NCBI GenBank assembly: GCA_946481735.1
Contig: CAMLOU010000054.1
Coordinates: 1 to 25,229, forward strand
Origin: an uncultured Cellvibrio sp.
GTDB lineage: Bacteria; Pseudomonadota; Gammaproteobacteria; Pseudomonadales; Cellvibrionaceae
Direction of reading: 5' to 3'
DNA length: 25,229 nt
In this document: one piece after another, positions 1 through 7,980 of the stretch
Layout: each line of letters starts with the position of its first letter
Position numbering within the stretch: the stretch's first letter is position 1
Made by a program: the position numbers and the translations under genes
Notes under the pieces: model-generated
What the model was told of the DNA's origin: nothing
Database searches by the model: none
What the model saw: only the letters and a program-made list of their open reading frames with translations

Positions 1-1428
1 GCAGCTTTGTTTGATGTGCAGGGTGTATTCCCGGGCATCTTCATCGTAGCTGTCGGTCACCTGTAAACGCGGCGTACCGGCTTGTGAATACCAGCGCTTG
101 AATTGCGTGAGGTCGCGGCCTGATGCATCGGCCAATGCGGCTACAAAATCTTCGGTTGTAACCGCCTGGCCATCGTGGCGCTCGAAATATAAATCCGTGC
201 CTTTGCGGAAATCCTCCGGCCCTAACAAGTTGGCCAACATGCGAATCACTTCTGCGCCTTTTTCATAAATCGTCAGCGTGTAGAAGTTGGAAATTTCAAT
301 ATAGGATTCCGGCCGAATCGGGTGCGCCATTGGCCCGGCATCTTCCGCAAATTGAGCGGTACGCAATAAGCTGACGTCTTCCACCCGCTTAACCGTGCGC
401 GAACCCATGTCAGCGGAAAATTCGGCGTCGCGATAAACCGTAAAGCCTTCTTTCAAACTCAATTGAAACCAGTCGCGGCACGTGACGCGGTTGCCCGACC
501 AATTGTGGAAGTATTCGTGGGCCACTACGCCTTCCACGCGCTGGAAACCCGCATCGGTGGTGGTTTCCGGTTTGGCTAAAACGCAAGAGGTGTTAAAGAT
601 ATTCAGGCCTTTGTTTTCCATCGCGCCCATATTGAAGTCGTCCACGGCGACGATCATAAAAATATCCAGATCATATTCGCGGCCGTAAACGTCTTCGTCC
701 CACCGCATGGCGTTTTTCAATGACGTCATGGCGTGGTCACATTTGTCGAGATCCTTGGCTTCCACAAAAATCTTCAAGGTCACTTCACGCCCGGACATCG
801 TCGTAAAACGGTCCTCAATATGTTCAAGGTCGCCAGCCACCAGCGCAAATAGATAGCAGGGCTTTTTAAACGGATCATGCCAGGTCGCAAAGTGCCGACC
901 GTTTTCCACTTCGCCCTGCGCTATTAAATTGCCATTGGATAGCAACACCGGGTAGCGCGTCTTGTCGGCAACGATGGTGGTGGTAAATTCACTCATCGCA
1001 TCCGGACGGTCGAGATAATAAGTAATCTTGCGAAAGCCTTCTGCCTCGCACTGGGTACAAAACATGGTGCGCGATTTATATAAACCTTCCAGCGAGGTAT
1101 TTAATTGCGGTTTGATTTCCGTTTGTGTTTGCAGCACAAATTCTGCTGGCGGATTGAGCAGCGTCAGATGTTCTTCATCTACCTGATACTCATCCTCAGC
1201 CAGCGTGCGGCCGTCAACGGCGATGGCACGCAGTGTCATCTCGCACCCGTCCAACACCAACGGCACAGCGTCACTGCCAGCCGCAGGATTCCGGCGCAAA
1301 TTCAGCCTGCTGGTGACGATGGTGTAGTCTTCATAGAGATCGACATGCAGTTCGGTTTTATCGATCACGTAATCGGGTACGCGATAATCTTTCAGGTGAA
1401 TCGCTTGGGGTTGTTGGCTGGCGTTCAT
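1..1428 (-). CDS. pepN: Aminopeptidase N (PepN, M1 family), N-terminal part, cut by window edge
   Basis: This is a cytoplasmic M1-family zinc aminopeptidase that removes N-terminal residues from peptides. It reads in one open frame from ATG at 1428 to the left edge: 476 codons, about the first half of a protein that is usually about 870-890 residues. The substrate-anchoring GAMEN motif is at residues 268-272. The zinc site HEYFH (an HExxH motif) is at 304-308, followed by [12 protein letters not shown], which is typical of the bacterial PepN branch rather than of eukaryotic-like M1 enzymes. An AGGA lies about 9 bases upstream of the ATG. The gene is last in a leftward series with yeaC, 49 bases downstream of it. 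The C-terminal half, including the HEAT-like domain, lies outside the window. Confidence 0.96.
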   Translation of the reverse strand, partial: MNASQQPQAIHLKDYRVPDYVIDKTELHVDLYEDYTIVTSRLNLRRNPAAGSDAVPLVLDGCEMTLRAIAVDGRTLAEDEYQVDEEHLTLLNPPAEFVLQTQTEIKPQLNTSLEGLYKSRTMFCTQCEAEGFRKITYYLDRPDAMSEFTTTIVADKTRYPVLLSNGNLIAQGEVENGRHFATWHDPFKKPCYLFALVAGDLEHIEDRFTTMSGREVTLKIFVEAKDLDKCDHAMTSLKNAMRWDEDVYGREYDLDIFMIVAVDDFNMGAMENKGLNIFNTSCVLAKPETTTDAGFQRVEGVVAHEYFHNWSGNRVTCRDWFQLSLKEGFTVYRDAEFSADMGSRTVKRVEDVSLLRTAQFAEDAGPMAHPIRPESYIEISNFYTLTIYEKGAEVIRMLANLLGPEDFRKGTDLYFERHDGQAVTTEDFVAALADASGRDLTQFKRWYSQAGTPRLQVTDSYDEDAREYTLHIKQSC

Positions 1429-1477
1429 AGAAATGTCCTGATTAGCAGCTTGCAAAAAAAATCGGCTAGTAAAACCA

Positions 1478-1747
1478 TCACAGCCATTTCAGCGGTTTGG
1501 GTTCATCCGGGTGGTCGTGGTCATGATCATCCGTACCACAGTGCGTGTGCGGCTCCGGTTCGATATAACCGGTGTGCTGTTCCGGGGGTAAATGCTGTTG
1601 TTCATAGGCAATCATCGCTTGCATACATAACTGCCGCTGTTCTGCTGACAAGCGATTACCGTCGGGCCACTTGCCCAATTCAACCGCGCGTTTGAGGTTG
1701 CGGTAAATATCCGGGGTCAAACTGGAGAGAAGTTGTTGTACATCCAT
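1478..1747 (-). CDS. YeaC-like DUF1315 family protein with His-rich tail
   Basis: A small protein of 89 residues matching the DUF1315/YeaC pattern: an N-terminal stretch resembling [17 protein letters not shown], then [10 protein letters not shown] and a glutamine-rich helix. Its function is unknown. I start it at the ATG at 1747, with a GGAA about 8 bases upstream; the frame is open to a TTG at 1777, but family members begin near the ATG. The last 25 or so residues are rich in His and Asp ([13 protein letters not shown]), which could bind a divalent metal; this is inference from composition. It lies between the rhomboid gene (34 bases away) and pepN (49 bases away) on the same strand, so co-transcription is likely. 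Confidence 0.85.
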   Translation of the reverse strand: MDVQQLLSSLTPDIYRNLKRAVELGKWPDGNRLSAEQRQLCMQAMIAYEQQHLPPEQHTGYIEPEPHTHCGTDDHDHDHPDEPKPLKWL

Positions 1748-1781
1748 AAGCCATTCCAAAAAAATACTGAGGGGCAAAAAA

Positions 1782-2663
1782 CTATAGCGTTATTGAATCC
1801 GTGGGCTTGCCGCGCGCTAACATGCCGGACACGGCACCCAGCAGCATACCGGCAACCAATCCGCCCAAGTGCGCCGCATTGGCCACACTGCCGTCAATAA
1901 ATTGATCGACAATACCTGTCATACACAACACCAGCCAAAACAACATGAAACCGATAATGCTGGCGGGCACGGCGAATAACGGGTGCGGTGCAAGTCGTTG
2001 GCGAATCCATAAAAATCCCACCAGCGCGTAAACCACGCCGGACATCCCCCCGAACCAGGGCGATGATTCCCAAAAATACTGGGTGAGATTCGCCACAATG
2101 GCGGTGATCACAAAGAACAAAACATACCGGCCTTTCCCCAGCCCAAGTTCCAGACGCCGTCCGAGATCCCACATCCATAAACTGTTAAACAACACATGAA
2201 ACAAACCGAAATGGAGGAAGGCTGGTGTGATCAATCGCCAGAGTTGGCCGCTGGCCAGGGTGTCGTCCAGCGACATAAAACTGCGTAAATCCGGTGCGAC
2301 ATCCAGCAACAAAAACCACATGGCCCACACTTGTCCGGTTTCGGTGTGGGTTAACAGGGCACCGATGCCACTGAAGATAATCAACACCAGCGTGATCGGC
2401 GTCATCCAGAAGGGAATGTCTCTGGGTTGCGTCTCCATGGTCTCTGCGGCGGAATCTTCTGTGGGTAATTGCATGTCACCGCGCAGGAAGTCGTCGATCA
2501 ACTGATCCAGGGGTTCGACAAGTTGCGGGTCTTGCACGGCGATGACCTGCCGCCCGCTCTCTTCGCTCACCCGGAAATTCAGGCCGCGACGTTGCAGGAA
2601 ACGGGTCAGTTCGCTCAGATCCTGATCCAGCGGCAGATGTTTTACAGCAATCCAGTTCGACAT
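1782..2663 (-). CDS. glpG: GlpG-type rhomboid intramembrane serine protease
   Basis: A 293-residue polytopic inner-membrane protease. Residues 1-70 form a soluble N-terminal domain like that of GlpG. Membrane segments follow from about residue 85, in a six-helix rhomboid core. The family signatures are present: HFGLFHVLFN (H151, H156, N160) in TM2, the nucleophile Ser208 in GGMSG, and the dyad His265 in ANAAHLGG. It should cleave transmembrane substrates near the periplasmic face; its substrates are unknown. Length is close to E. coli GlpG (276). The gene follows the metallophosphoesterase by 50 bases and precedes yeaC by 34 bases on the same strand. It has no glpE or glpR neighbour, unlike enteric glpG, so the symbol is by family only. 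Confidence 0.93.
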   Translation of the reverse strand: MSNWIAVKHLPLDQDLSELTRFLQRRGLNFRVSEESGRQVIAVQDPQLVEPLDQLIDDFLRGDMQLPTEDSAAETMETQPRDIPFWMTPITLVLIIFSGIGALLTHTETGQVWAMWFLLLDVAPDLRSFMSLDDTLASGQLWRLITPAFLHFGLFHVLFNSLWMWDLGRRLELGLGKGRYVLFFVITAIVANLTQYFWESSPWFGGMSGVVYALVGFLWIRQRLAPHPLFAVPASIIGFMLFWLVLCMTGIVDQFIDGSVANAAHLGGLVAGMLLGAVSGMLARGKPTDSITL

Positions 2664-2713
2664 TCAGTCTTGGTATCCCGGTCAATTGATAGTAAACAAA
2701 TCATCGCAACCCC

Positions 2714-3712
2714 TTAAGGGTCTACATATTCCCACACATATTTATGTGCGCGCAGATGGGCTTCGCCGTCCATCCGGTACGCCACCAGGCGCCCGTATTT
2801 CACCGCGCTGTAATCCAGGCAGGCCACATTCGGTGCGATGGGTTGCGGTTTTCCCTTGAGCCAGTAGTGTCCCACAAACAACGGCGGTTGATCAGCGTCG
2901 TAATTGACCATCTGCCCGCGATGTTCCGGGCTGATAGACGCTGCCGCAATGTCTTCCGGCAAGGGGTCCGGCTGAAACAATAACTCGCCATAGGTCTTGG
3001 GCCGGGGTACCCAGAATTTGGTCCGAAAGGCACTGCGCTCATAGCCGTCGTTGGACACAATCCTCACACCGGGCGGCAAAGGGAGATCAACTCCACCGGT
3101 AAGTCGCTGCTTGGTGCGCGACTCAGGCGTACCGGGCTCGACCGAGGCGTGGATAAAATCCATATCGATGTGACCACTGCCGTAGCGCTGCCGGTGGCGC
3201 GCGATCAGCGCGGCATCCCAACAGGCGTGTACCACGCGAAACGGGCTGAAATCCCCACCCCCATCCACCTCCAGAAACAGCGGCAATGTCTTGAACCAGT
3301 CAATGAAGGCACTCCATTCGTGCGGATAATTGGCGAATTGCTCCAAGGTTTCCGCAATCTGGCGGGTGTTGCGCGGGACATGGGGCCGCAGGTAATCGCG
3401 GCCGCTGCCGGGCCGCCCCGGGGTGCAGTAGGTAATGGCATTGAACTCGTGGTTGCCGATAACCATCTGCGCACTGCCCCGCTCCACCATATCGTGCACC
3501 AGGTGCAAGGCTTCGCGAATGCGTGGGCCGCGGTCCACGATATCGCCGACAAAGATAGCCCGACGCTTGTCGTGTTGGTAAACGCCACCGACTTTGTGAT
3601 ACCCCATCCGTTCCAGCAGGCGCCCCAGGGTGACGGCACAGCCGTGCACATCACCGATGAGGTCGTAACCCGATACTGGCGGTAGTCTGTCTGTGGCGGA
3701 ATCACTCGACAT
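2714..3712 (-). CDS. Calcineurin-like metallophosphoesterase
   Basis: A 332-residue protein of the PPP/ApaH-like metallophosphoesterase superfamily. The metal-ligand motifs appear in order: GDVHGC at residues 20-25, GDIVDRGP at 56-63 and GNHE at 86-89, with a later GHYW providing a His ligand near the C-terminus. It is expected to hydrolyse phosphoester or pyrophosphate bonds with two metal ions; the substrate cannot be read from the sequence. Its start ATG lies 3 bases after the nadK stop codon and has no clear ribosome binding site, so translation is probably coupled to nadK. The tight link suggests a role near nucleotide metabolism, which is inference. Confidence 0.9.
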   Translation of the reverse strand: MSSDSATDRLPPVSGYDLIGDVHGCAVTLGRLLERMGYHKVGGVYQHDKRRAIFVGDIVDRGPRIREALHLVHDMVERGSAQMVIGNHEFNAITYCTPGRPGSGRDYLRPHVPRNTRQIAETLEQFANYPHEWSAFIDWFKTLPLFLEVDGGGDFSPFRVVHACWDAALIARHRQRYGSGHIDMDFIHASVEPGTPESRTKQRLTGGVDLPLPPGVRIVSNDGYERSAFRTKFWVPRPKTYGELLFQPDPLPEDIAAASISPEHRGQMVNYDADQPPLFVGHYWLKGKPQPIAPNVACLDYSAVKYGRLVAYRMDGEAHLRAHKYVWEYVDP

Positions 3713-3715
3713 AGA

Positions 3716-4615
3716 TCAATGGTTCAGCAAATGGCCACCCCAGCCTAACTTGGAGCGACAGCGTTCATAAAAATTGTGGTTCAGCGGATGGATCAGCTTC
3801 AGGGTGTGGGGTTTCTTGCGAATATGAATTTCGTCAGCAGCACTGATATCGACGTGAGTCTGGCCATCACAGGTGACCATCGGCACAGCCGTATTGTGTT
3901 CGCCCACAATAATCTTGATCTCGCTATCGCCCGCCACCACCATCGGGCGACTGCTCAGCGTGTGTGGATTCATCGGCACCAGGACGATGGCATCCAGCTT
4001 GGGGTGCATGATCGGTCCACCGCCACTGAGCGCATAGGCCGTCGATCCGGTGGGCGTTGAGACGATCATCCCATCGGAGCGCTGGCTGGTAACAAAATGG
4101 CCATCGATATACAGTTCGAATTCCAGCATGTGAATAAACTGGCCGGGGTGCAGCACCACATCATTCAGCGCATCGCCGCTGCCGACGGCAGCCCCTTGCC
4201 GCATAACCGTCATATCCAGCAGGAAGCGGTTATCCACCACATACTTGCCGTTCATGACCTCTTCCACGCGGGTTTCAATATCCTCTGGCGTGATGTCGGT
4301 AAGAAACCCCAGTCGGCCGCGATTCACCCCTAATAAGGGCACGTTGTATTTCGCCAGTGCCCGCCCACTGCGCAGCAGGCTGCCATCGCCACCGACCACG
4401 ATGACCAGGTCGCAGGTTTGTCCCAGTTCATCGATACCGACAATTTGTTGCGCGCCTTCCACCAGGTGCACGTCGGTAATCAAGGCCGCCGTCTCGGATT
4501 CCAGGACAAAGTGCTTGCCGCGTTGCTGCAAAAATCGGATCAACCGTTTGATGGAGTAGATCGCGCGCTCGCTATTGAGGTGACCGATAAGTCCGACAGT
4601 CGAAAAGTGTGTCAT
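3716..4615 (-). CDS. nadK: NAD kinase (ATP-NAD kinase)
   Basis: A cytoplasmic enzyme that phosphorylates NAD to NADP, 299 residues (E. coli NadK is 292). The diagnostic GGDG loop is at residues 75-78. The glycine-rich LGVNRGRLGFLTD segment and the STPTGSTAYALSGGGP motif of the substrate site are all present. The usual ALNE motif reads ALND here (in LNDVVLHPG), a conservative change at a conserved acidic position. A GGA lies about 7 bases before the ATG. It is the first gene of the leftward nadK, phosphoesterase, rhomboid, yeaC, pepN series and is divergent from the DUF1853 gene. Confidence 0.96.
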   Translation of the reverse strand: MTHFSTVGLIGHLNSERAIYSIKRLIRFLQQRGKHFVLESETAALITDVHLVEGAQQIVGIDELGQTCDLVIVVGGDGSLLRSGRALAKYNVPLLGVNRGRLGFLTDITPEDIETRVEEVMNGKYVVDNRFLLDMTVMRQGAAVGSGDALNDVVLHPGQFIHMLEFELYIDGHFVTSQRSDGMIVSTPTGSTAYALSGGGPIMHPKLDAIVLVPMNPHTLSSRPMVVAGDSEIKIIVGEHNTAVPMVTCDGQTHVDISAADEIHIRKKPHTLKLIHPLNHNFYERCRSKLGWGGHLLNH

Positions 4616-4649
4616 GGGGTATCCATTTCAGGGGGATGACAAGGCAGCC

Positions 4650-4655
4650 ATTATA
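4650..4655 (-). promoter_or_regulatory. Candidate -10 box for nadK
   Basis: The leftward strand reads a perfect TATAAT here, 35 bases before the nadK ATG. No good -35 box sits 16-18 bases upstream. The intervening stretch holds the small inverted repeat CGGC-GAA-GCCG. The call rests on the -10 hexamer and its position in the nadK/DUF1853 divergent gap. Confidence 0.45.
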
Positions 4656-4738
4656 ACGGCTTCGCCGATTGTGACGATTGAAAAAAGCGCGGGTTCCACC
4701 GCCCTCTATCGATGGGAGCAGTAATAACCAGATTATCG

Positions 4739-4767
4739 TTGTCTGGCATGCATGTTACTTACATAAT
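4739..4767 (+). promoter_or_regulatory. Candidate sigma70 promoter for the DUF1853 gene
   Basis: TTGTCT (4739-4744) and CATAAT (4762-4767) are separated by exactly 17 bases. The spacer contains the palindrome CATGCATG (4747-4754), and a perfect 10-base palindrome GTATGCATAC lies at 4774-4783, where transcription would begin. Transcription from here would start almost on the ATG at 4776, so the message would be nearly leaderless, or translation begins at the downstream ATG at 4818. Confidence 0.4.
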
Positions 4768-4775
4768 CGCCGTGT

Positions 4776-5747
4776 ATGCATACACTTTCACTTCACAACC
4801 GCCAAAGAATATCCGGGATGCTGTTTCAACATCAGGTTGTGCGCGACCTTGCCTGGTGCTGTTCCAGCGCACCGCTCCTGGCTGACTTGCCATCATTGGT
4901 TAATACACCCGGGCAGCAGATTAGCCTCTGGCCCACGGAAGCCATGCTCGACACAGGTTGGCTCGCCGAACTCGACCGCAACCCCCACGCCCTGCTTACC
5001 GAACTTGCGCAGTTGAAAAGTACGCGTCTCGGCATTTATTACGAAACCCTTTGGCGGTTTTATTGGCAACATCATCCCCGTTACCGGTTGTTGGCTCACA
5101 ATCTACAAGTTACCGAACAGGGCCAAACTTTGGGCGCGTTCGATTTTATCGTGCAGGAAGATGACACCCTGTGGCATATCGAAACGGCCGTGAAATTTTA
5201 TCTGGGTGTACCCGTGCATCCCGCCGGGGAATGGGCGCACTGGATCGGTCCCAATTGCAATGATCGCCTGGACATTAAAATGGCGCGCTTGCTGGATCAC
5301 CAATTACCCTTGCGGTTCAGTGATGCCAGCCAGGCAGTATTGCGCGCGCTGACGCCACACGATCCGCACTGGCGCAGCGCATTGTGTCTGCAAGGCTATT
5401 TTTTTTATCCTGCTCATCACACGCTATCTGCGCCGCACCATGCGCACCCACATCATCAGCGAGGCCGGTGGTGGTATCTGAAAGATTTTCTGCGCGAGGA
5501 AGCAACCCATTATTGGATGATCCTGCCGCGCCACCTGTGGTTATCGGCGGCGCAAACCGATGATATCCATGCACTGATTGCGCGGGATAGTCTGCGGGCG
5601 TATCTGAGTCACTGGGTGGGGGATAAGCATCGGCCGCAGTTAATTGCGGCCATGACAAAAGACAACGGGATATGGAAAGAAACCTTGCGCGGTTTTGTGG
5701 TGCCCGATCATTGGCCCTGGACCGATACACCATCGCGCAACACATAA
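4776..5747 (+). CDS. DUF1853 family protein
   Basis: A protein of up to 323 residues recognisable as DUF1853 from the N-terminal VRDLAW signature (residues 22-27) and the central LGIYYETLWRFYW and FDFIVQEDDTLWHIETAVKFYLG segments. The biochemical function is not established. The central part has the layout of a PD-(D/E)XK nuclease core: Glu90 in a helix, Asp123 in LGAFDF, then Glu136 and Lys140 in HIETAVK. That suggests a nuclease fold, by pattern only. No good ribosome binding site is seen; ATG 4776 is taken, and ATG 4818 (residue 15) is the alternative. The gene is divergent from nadK, and its last 40 bases overlap the end of the convergent cNMP/rhodanese gene. Confidence 0.85.
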   Translation: MHTLSLHNRQRISGMLFQHQVVRDLAWCCSSAPLLADLPSLVNTPGQQISLWPTEAMLDTGWLAELDRNPHALLTELAQLKSTRLGIYYETLWRFYWQHHPRYRLLAHNLQVTEQGQTLGAFDFIVQEDDTLWHIETAVKFYLGVPVHPAGEWAHWIGPNCNDRLDIKMARLLDHQLPLRFSDASQAVLRALTPHDPHWRSALCLQGYFFYPAHHTLSAPHHAHPHHQRGRWWYLKDFLREEATHYWMILPRHLWLSAAQTDDIHALIARDSLRAYLSHWVGDKHRPQLIAAMTKDNGIWKETLRGFVVPDHWPWTDTPSRNT

Positions 5748-6841
5748 TTGTGATGATCGTCCAGTAAGGACTCCCAACGGGACTGGCTGAACAATTGCGC
5801 ACAATCCACCAGCGCCAATGCCTTGTAGCCCTGCTGAGCCAACAAATGTGCTGCCGCGCGACTGCGCCGGCCGGTGTCACAATAAAAAATATACAGTTTA
5901 TCCTGGGCTAACAACCGCGATTTAATGCTTAGTACCCGCAAAGGAATATTCACAGCGCGAACAAGATGACGCTCGCTGTATTCTTCCTCACTGCGCACAT
6001 CCACGGCCACTGCGCCTTCGGCGATCGCTGCCTCAAATTGATTGAGATCCAGTGTCGCCACCACCGGCTCTTTCAGGAGCCGATAAAAATCCTGTTTATC
6101 CAGGCGCATCAACACGCCATCGCTGCGCATGGTTACCGATGCGTTGCGCACGGTTTCATTCACCAAGGCATCCTCTCCGAAGCAGCGCCCCACGCTGATA
6201 TCTGCAATATGTTGCCATTTGCCGTCAATGTTGCGCGTCACTTCGGCGTCGCCTTCCTTGATGAAGTAGCACTGATCGCCTACTTCGCCCTGGCGAAGGA
6301 TCACATCGCCGGAGTACACCACCTGAGGGGTAAGTCGCGCAAAAATATGTTCGACATTGTGGGGCGGAACCTTAAAGAACAAATTGGATTTCAACACGGT
6401 CATCATCCAATCCACATCTTCGTCCAAGTCGCGCTGGCGGGAAATAATTAATTGCAGGTAATCGGCGACCTCACTCCAGGTGAGGAGTTTGTCCAGGCGC
6501 TCACTGTCGATGCGCAAGAGGTTGCAATCGGTTTCTGCTACTGCGGTACATAAACGGGGTTGGTGATGCGCGATGGGCATCAATGTTGAGCGCCCTTTGA
6601 TTAACGTCTTGGTCCCGTCTTCCGCTACCAGCGCCACGTCGCCATGCAGCAGGTAAATGTGCTGGCCGTCGTATTGCCCGCTGGAAAATAATGTCTGGCC
6701 GGCAAAGGCGACGTCCACAGCGGCGTCATCAAGCAACGCGAGCAAATGGCTTTCGCTCATGTCTTTAAGCGGCACCAGGGTGCGCGTCAAATTCAGATCG
6801 AATTCGATACGGTCGGGTGCTGTGTTTTTATGTGCGTGCAT
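5708..6841 (-). CDS. Cyclic-nucleotide-binding and rhodanese domain fusion protein
   Basis: A 377-residue soluble protein with three modules. Residues 25-125 look like a degenerate cNMP-binding fold lacking a phosphate-binding cassette. Residues 152-258 form a canonical cNMP-binding domain with the cassette FGEDALVNETVRNASV (221-236), which keeps the Gly-Glu pair and the phosphate-binding Arg. Residues 265-365 are a rhodanese domain with DVR at 281-283 and active-site Cys321 in CDTGRRS. No DNA-binding helix-turn-helix is visible, so it is not a Crp-type regulator. The likely role is ligand-controlled sulfur transfer or persulfide sensing; this is inference. An AAGG lies 8 bases before the ATG. 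The 3' end overlaps the DUF1853 gene by 40 bases, tail to tail. Confidence 0.9.
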   Translation of the reverse strand: MHAHKNTAPDRIEFDLNLTRTLVPLKDMSESHLLALLDDAAVDVAFAGQTLFSSGQYDGQHIYLLHGDVALVAEDGTKTLIKGRSTLMPIAHHQPRLCTAVAETDCNLLRIDSERLDKLLTWSEVADYLQLIISRQRDLDEDVDWMMTVLKSNLFFKVPPHNVEHIFARLTPQVVYSGDVILRQGEVGDQCYFIKEGDAEVTRNIDGKWQHIADISVGRCFGEDALVNETVRNASVTMRSDGVLMRLDKQDFYRLLKEPVVATLDLNQFEAAIAEGAVAVDVRSEEEYSERHLVRAVNIPLRVLSIKSRLLAQDKLYIFYCDTGRRSRAAAHLLAQQGYKALALVDCAQLFSQSRWESLLDDHHNYVLRDGVSVQGQ

Positions 6842-6984
6842 GATACGACCTTGCCTCTCACGTCCGGTTTTTATGCCCCGGCATTTTTACCATCGGATAA
6901 TCGCAACCTCTGGACAGCGCGGCTGCTGAGAGGTCACGTGAAAGATTGTTACCAGAAACCCGTGCTGTTGTAAAAAACACCACA

Positions 6985-7944
6985 TTACACGCGTGACGGC
7001 AAGAAACCCCGGCGCCCTTGCAAGCCACCGGTGTGCACCGCAACGAGGCGGGTACCGGGTGACCAATAACCCTGAGCCGCCAGACAGGCGATACCCCAAA
7101 ACATCTTCAAACTATAGACCGGTTCCAGGAGTATGCCGGTTTCGGCTTCAAAGTCGCGCCAGAAATCGCGCAACACCGGCGGTAATTTTTTGGCGTAACC
7201 ACCGCCGTGATAACCGCTGATAAGTCGCCACTGCGCACCTGCTACGCAGCAAGGATCTGTGTCAGCGTTCAACGTCTGGTACAGGCGATTGATCTCACAC
7301 CCCAGGTTGCCCAGCCCCTTTAGCACCGAGAAACCCAGAGCGGTTTTGCCCCTCGGCAAGCCGCAGGCCAGGCCGGCCAGAGTACTGCCGGTACCACAGG
7401 GTACGCACACGGCATCAAAGGCATCACCCAGTTGCCGGGTTATCGCCCAGCCCATGGCGGCGGCGCCGCGCGCACCGAGGAGATTGCCCCCACCCTCCGG
7501 CACCAGTAAGAAGTTGCCGTAGCTCGCGCGCAACTGATGCAATAATGCCTCGTTGTCGGCCCGGTAGGCGGTGCGGGGGACAAAACATAATTGCATCCCC
7601 CAGGCTTCGGCGTCCTGCAAGGTTGGACTGAGCTGCGCCGGACGCTCCCCGCGCACCACACCGATCGTCGCTATCCCGGTTGAATGACCTGCAGCGGCCA
7701 GCGCGTAAAGGTGATTGGAATAGGCCCCACCGAAACTCAAGAGCTGATTAAATCCCTGCTCCCTGGCCGCCTGCAGGTTATAGAACAGTTTGTAAAACTT
7801 GTTGCCGCTCTGGTATGGATCAATCAGGTCATCGCGACGCACAATCAATTCGATACCCCGGTTATTAACCGCCGACCAAGGCATCGCTTGCAGGGGCACC
7901 TTCAGCGCGCGCTGATGCAATACATCACCTTCAATACCTGCCAT
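6985..7944 (-). CDS. PLP-dependent ACC deaminase/D-cysteine desulfhydrase family enzyme
   Basis: A fold-type II pyridoxal-phosphate enzyme of about 319 residues. The PLP lysine lies in DPYQSGNKFYKL near the N-terminus, followed by SFGGAYSNH, which packs on the cofactor. A CGTGSTLAGL phosphate-binding loop follows in the middle, and HTGGLQG is near the C-terminus. The family deaminates 1-aminocyclopropane-1-carboxylate or desulfhydrates D-cysteine; the members found in gammaproteobacteria mostly have no proven substrate, so I do not choose. The start at ATG 7944 has a GAGG 5 bases upstream; ATG 7959, five codons earlier, is possible but has a weaker site. The coiled-coil gene ends 36 bases upstream on the same strand. 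Confidence 0.88.
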   Translation of the reverse strand: MAGIEGDVLHQRALKVPLQAMPWSAVNNRGIELIVRRDDLIDPYQSGNKFYKLFYNLQAAREQGFNQLLSFGGAYSNHLYALAAAGHSTGIATIGVVRGERPAQLSPTLQDAEAWGMQLCFVPRTAYRADNEALLHQLRASYGNFLLVPEGGGNLLGARGAAAMGWAITRQLGDAFDAVCVPCGTGSTLAGLACGLPRGKTALGFSVLKGLGNLGCEINRLYQTLNADTDPCCVAGAQWRLISGYHGGGYAKKLPPVLRDFWRDFEAETGILLEPVYSLKMFWGIACLAAQGYWSPGTRLVAVHTGGLQGRRGFLPSRV

Positions 7945-7980
7945 GCTCGCCTCAATCATCAAACGTTACGTCCGGCTCGC

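Noticed and set aside
1105..1695. A 196-codon plus-strand frame antisense to pepN and yeaC
   Set aside because: Two genes with clear family motifs occupy the other strand, and this product resembles nothing.
6934..6941. TCACGTGA palindrome in the gap between the PLP enzyme and cNMP-rhodanese genes
   Set aside because: An 8-base palindrome alone is common by chance, and no promoter element is aligned with it.
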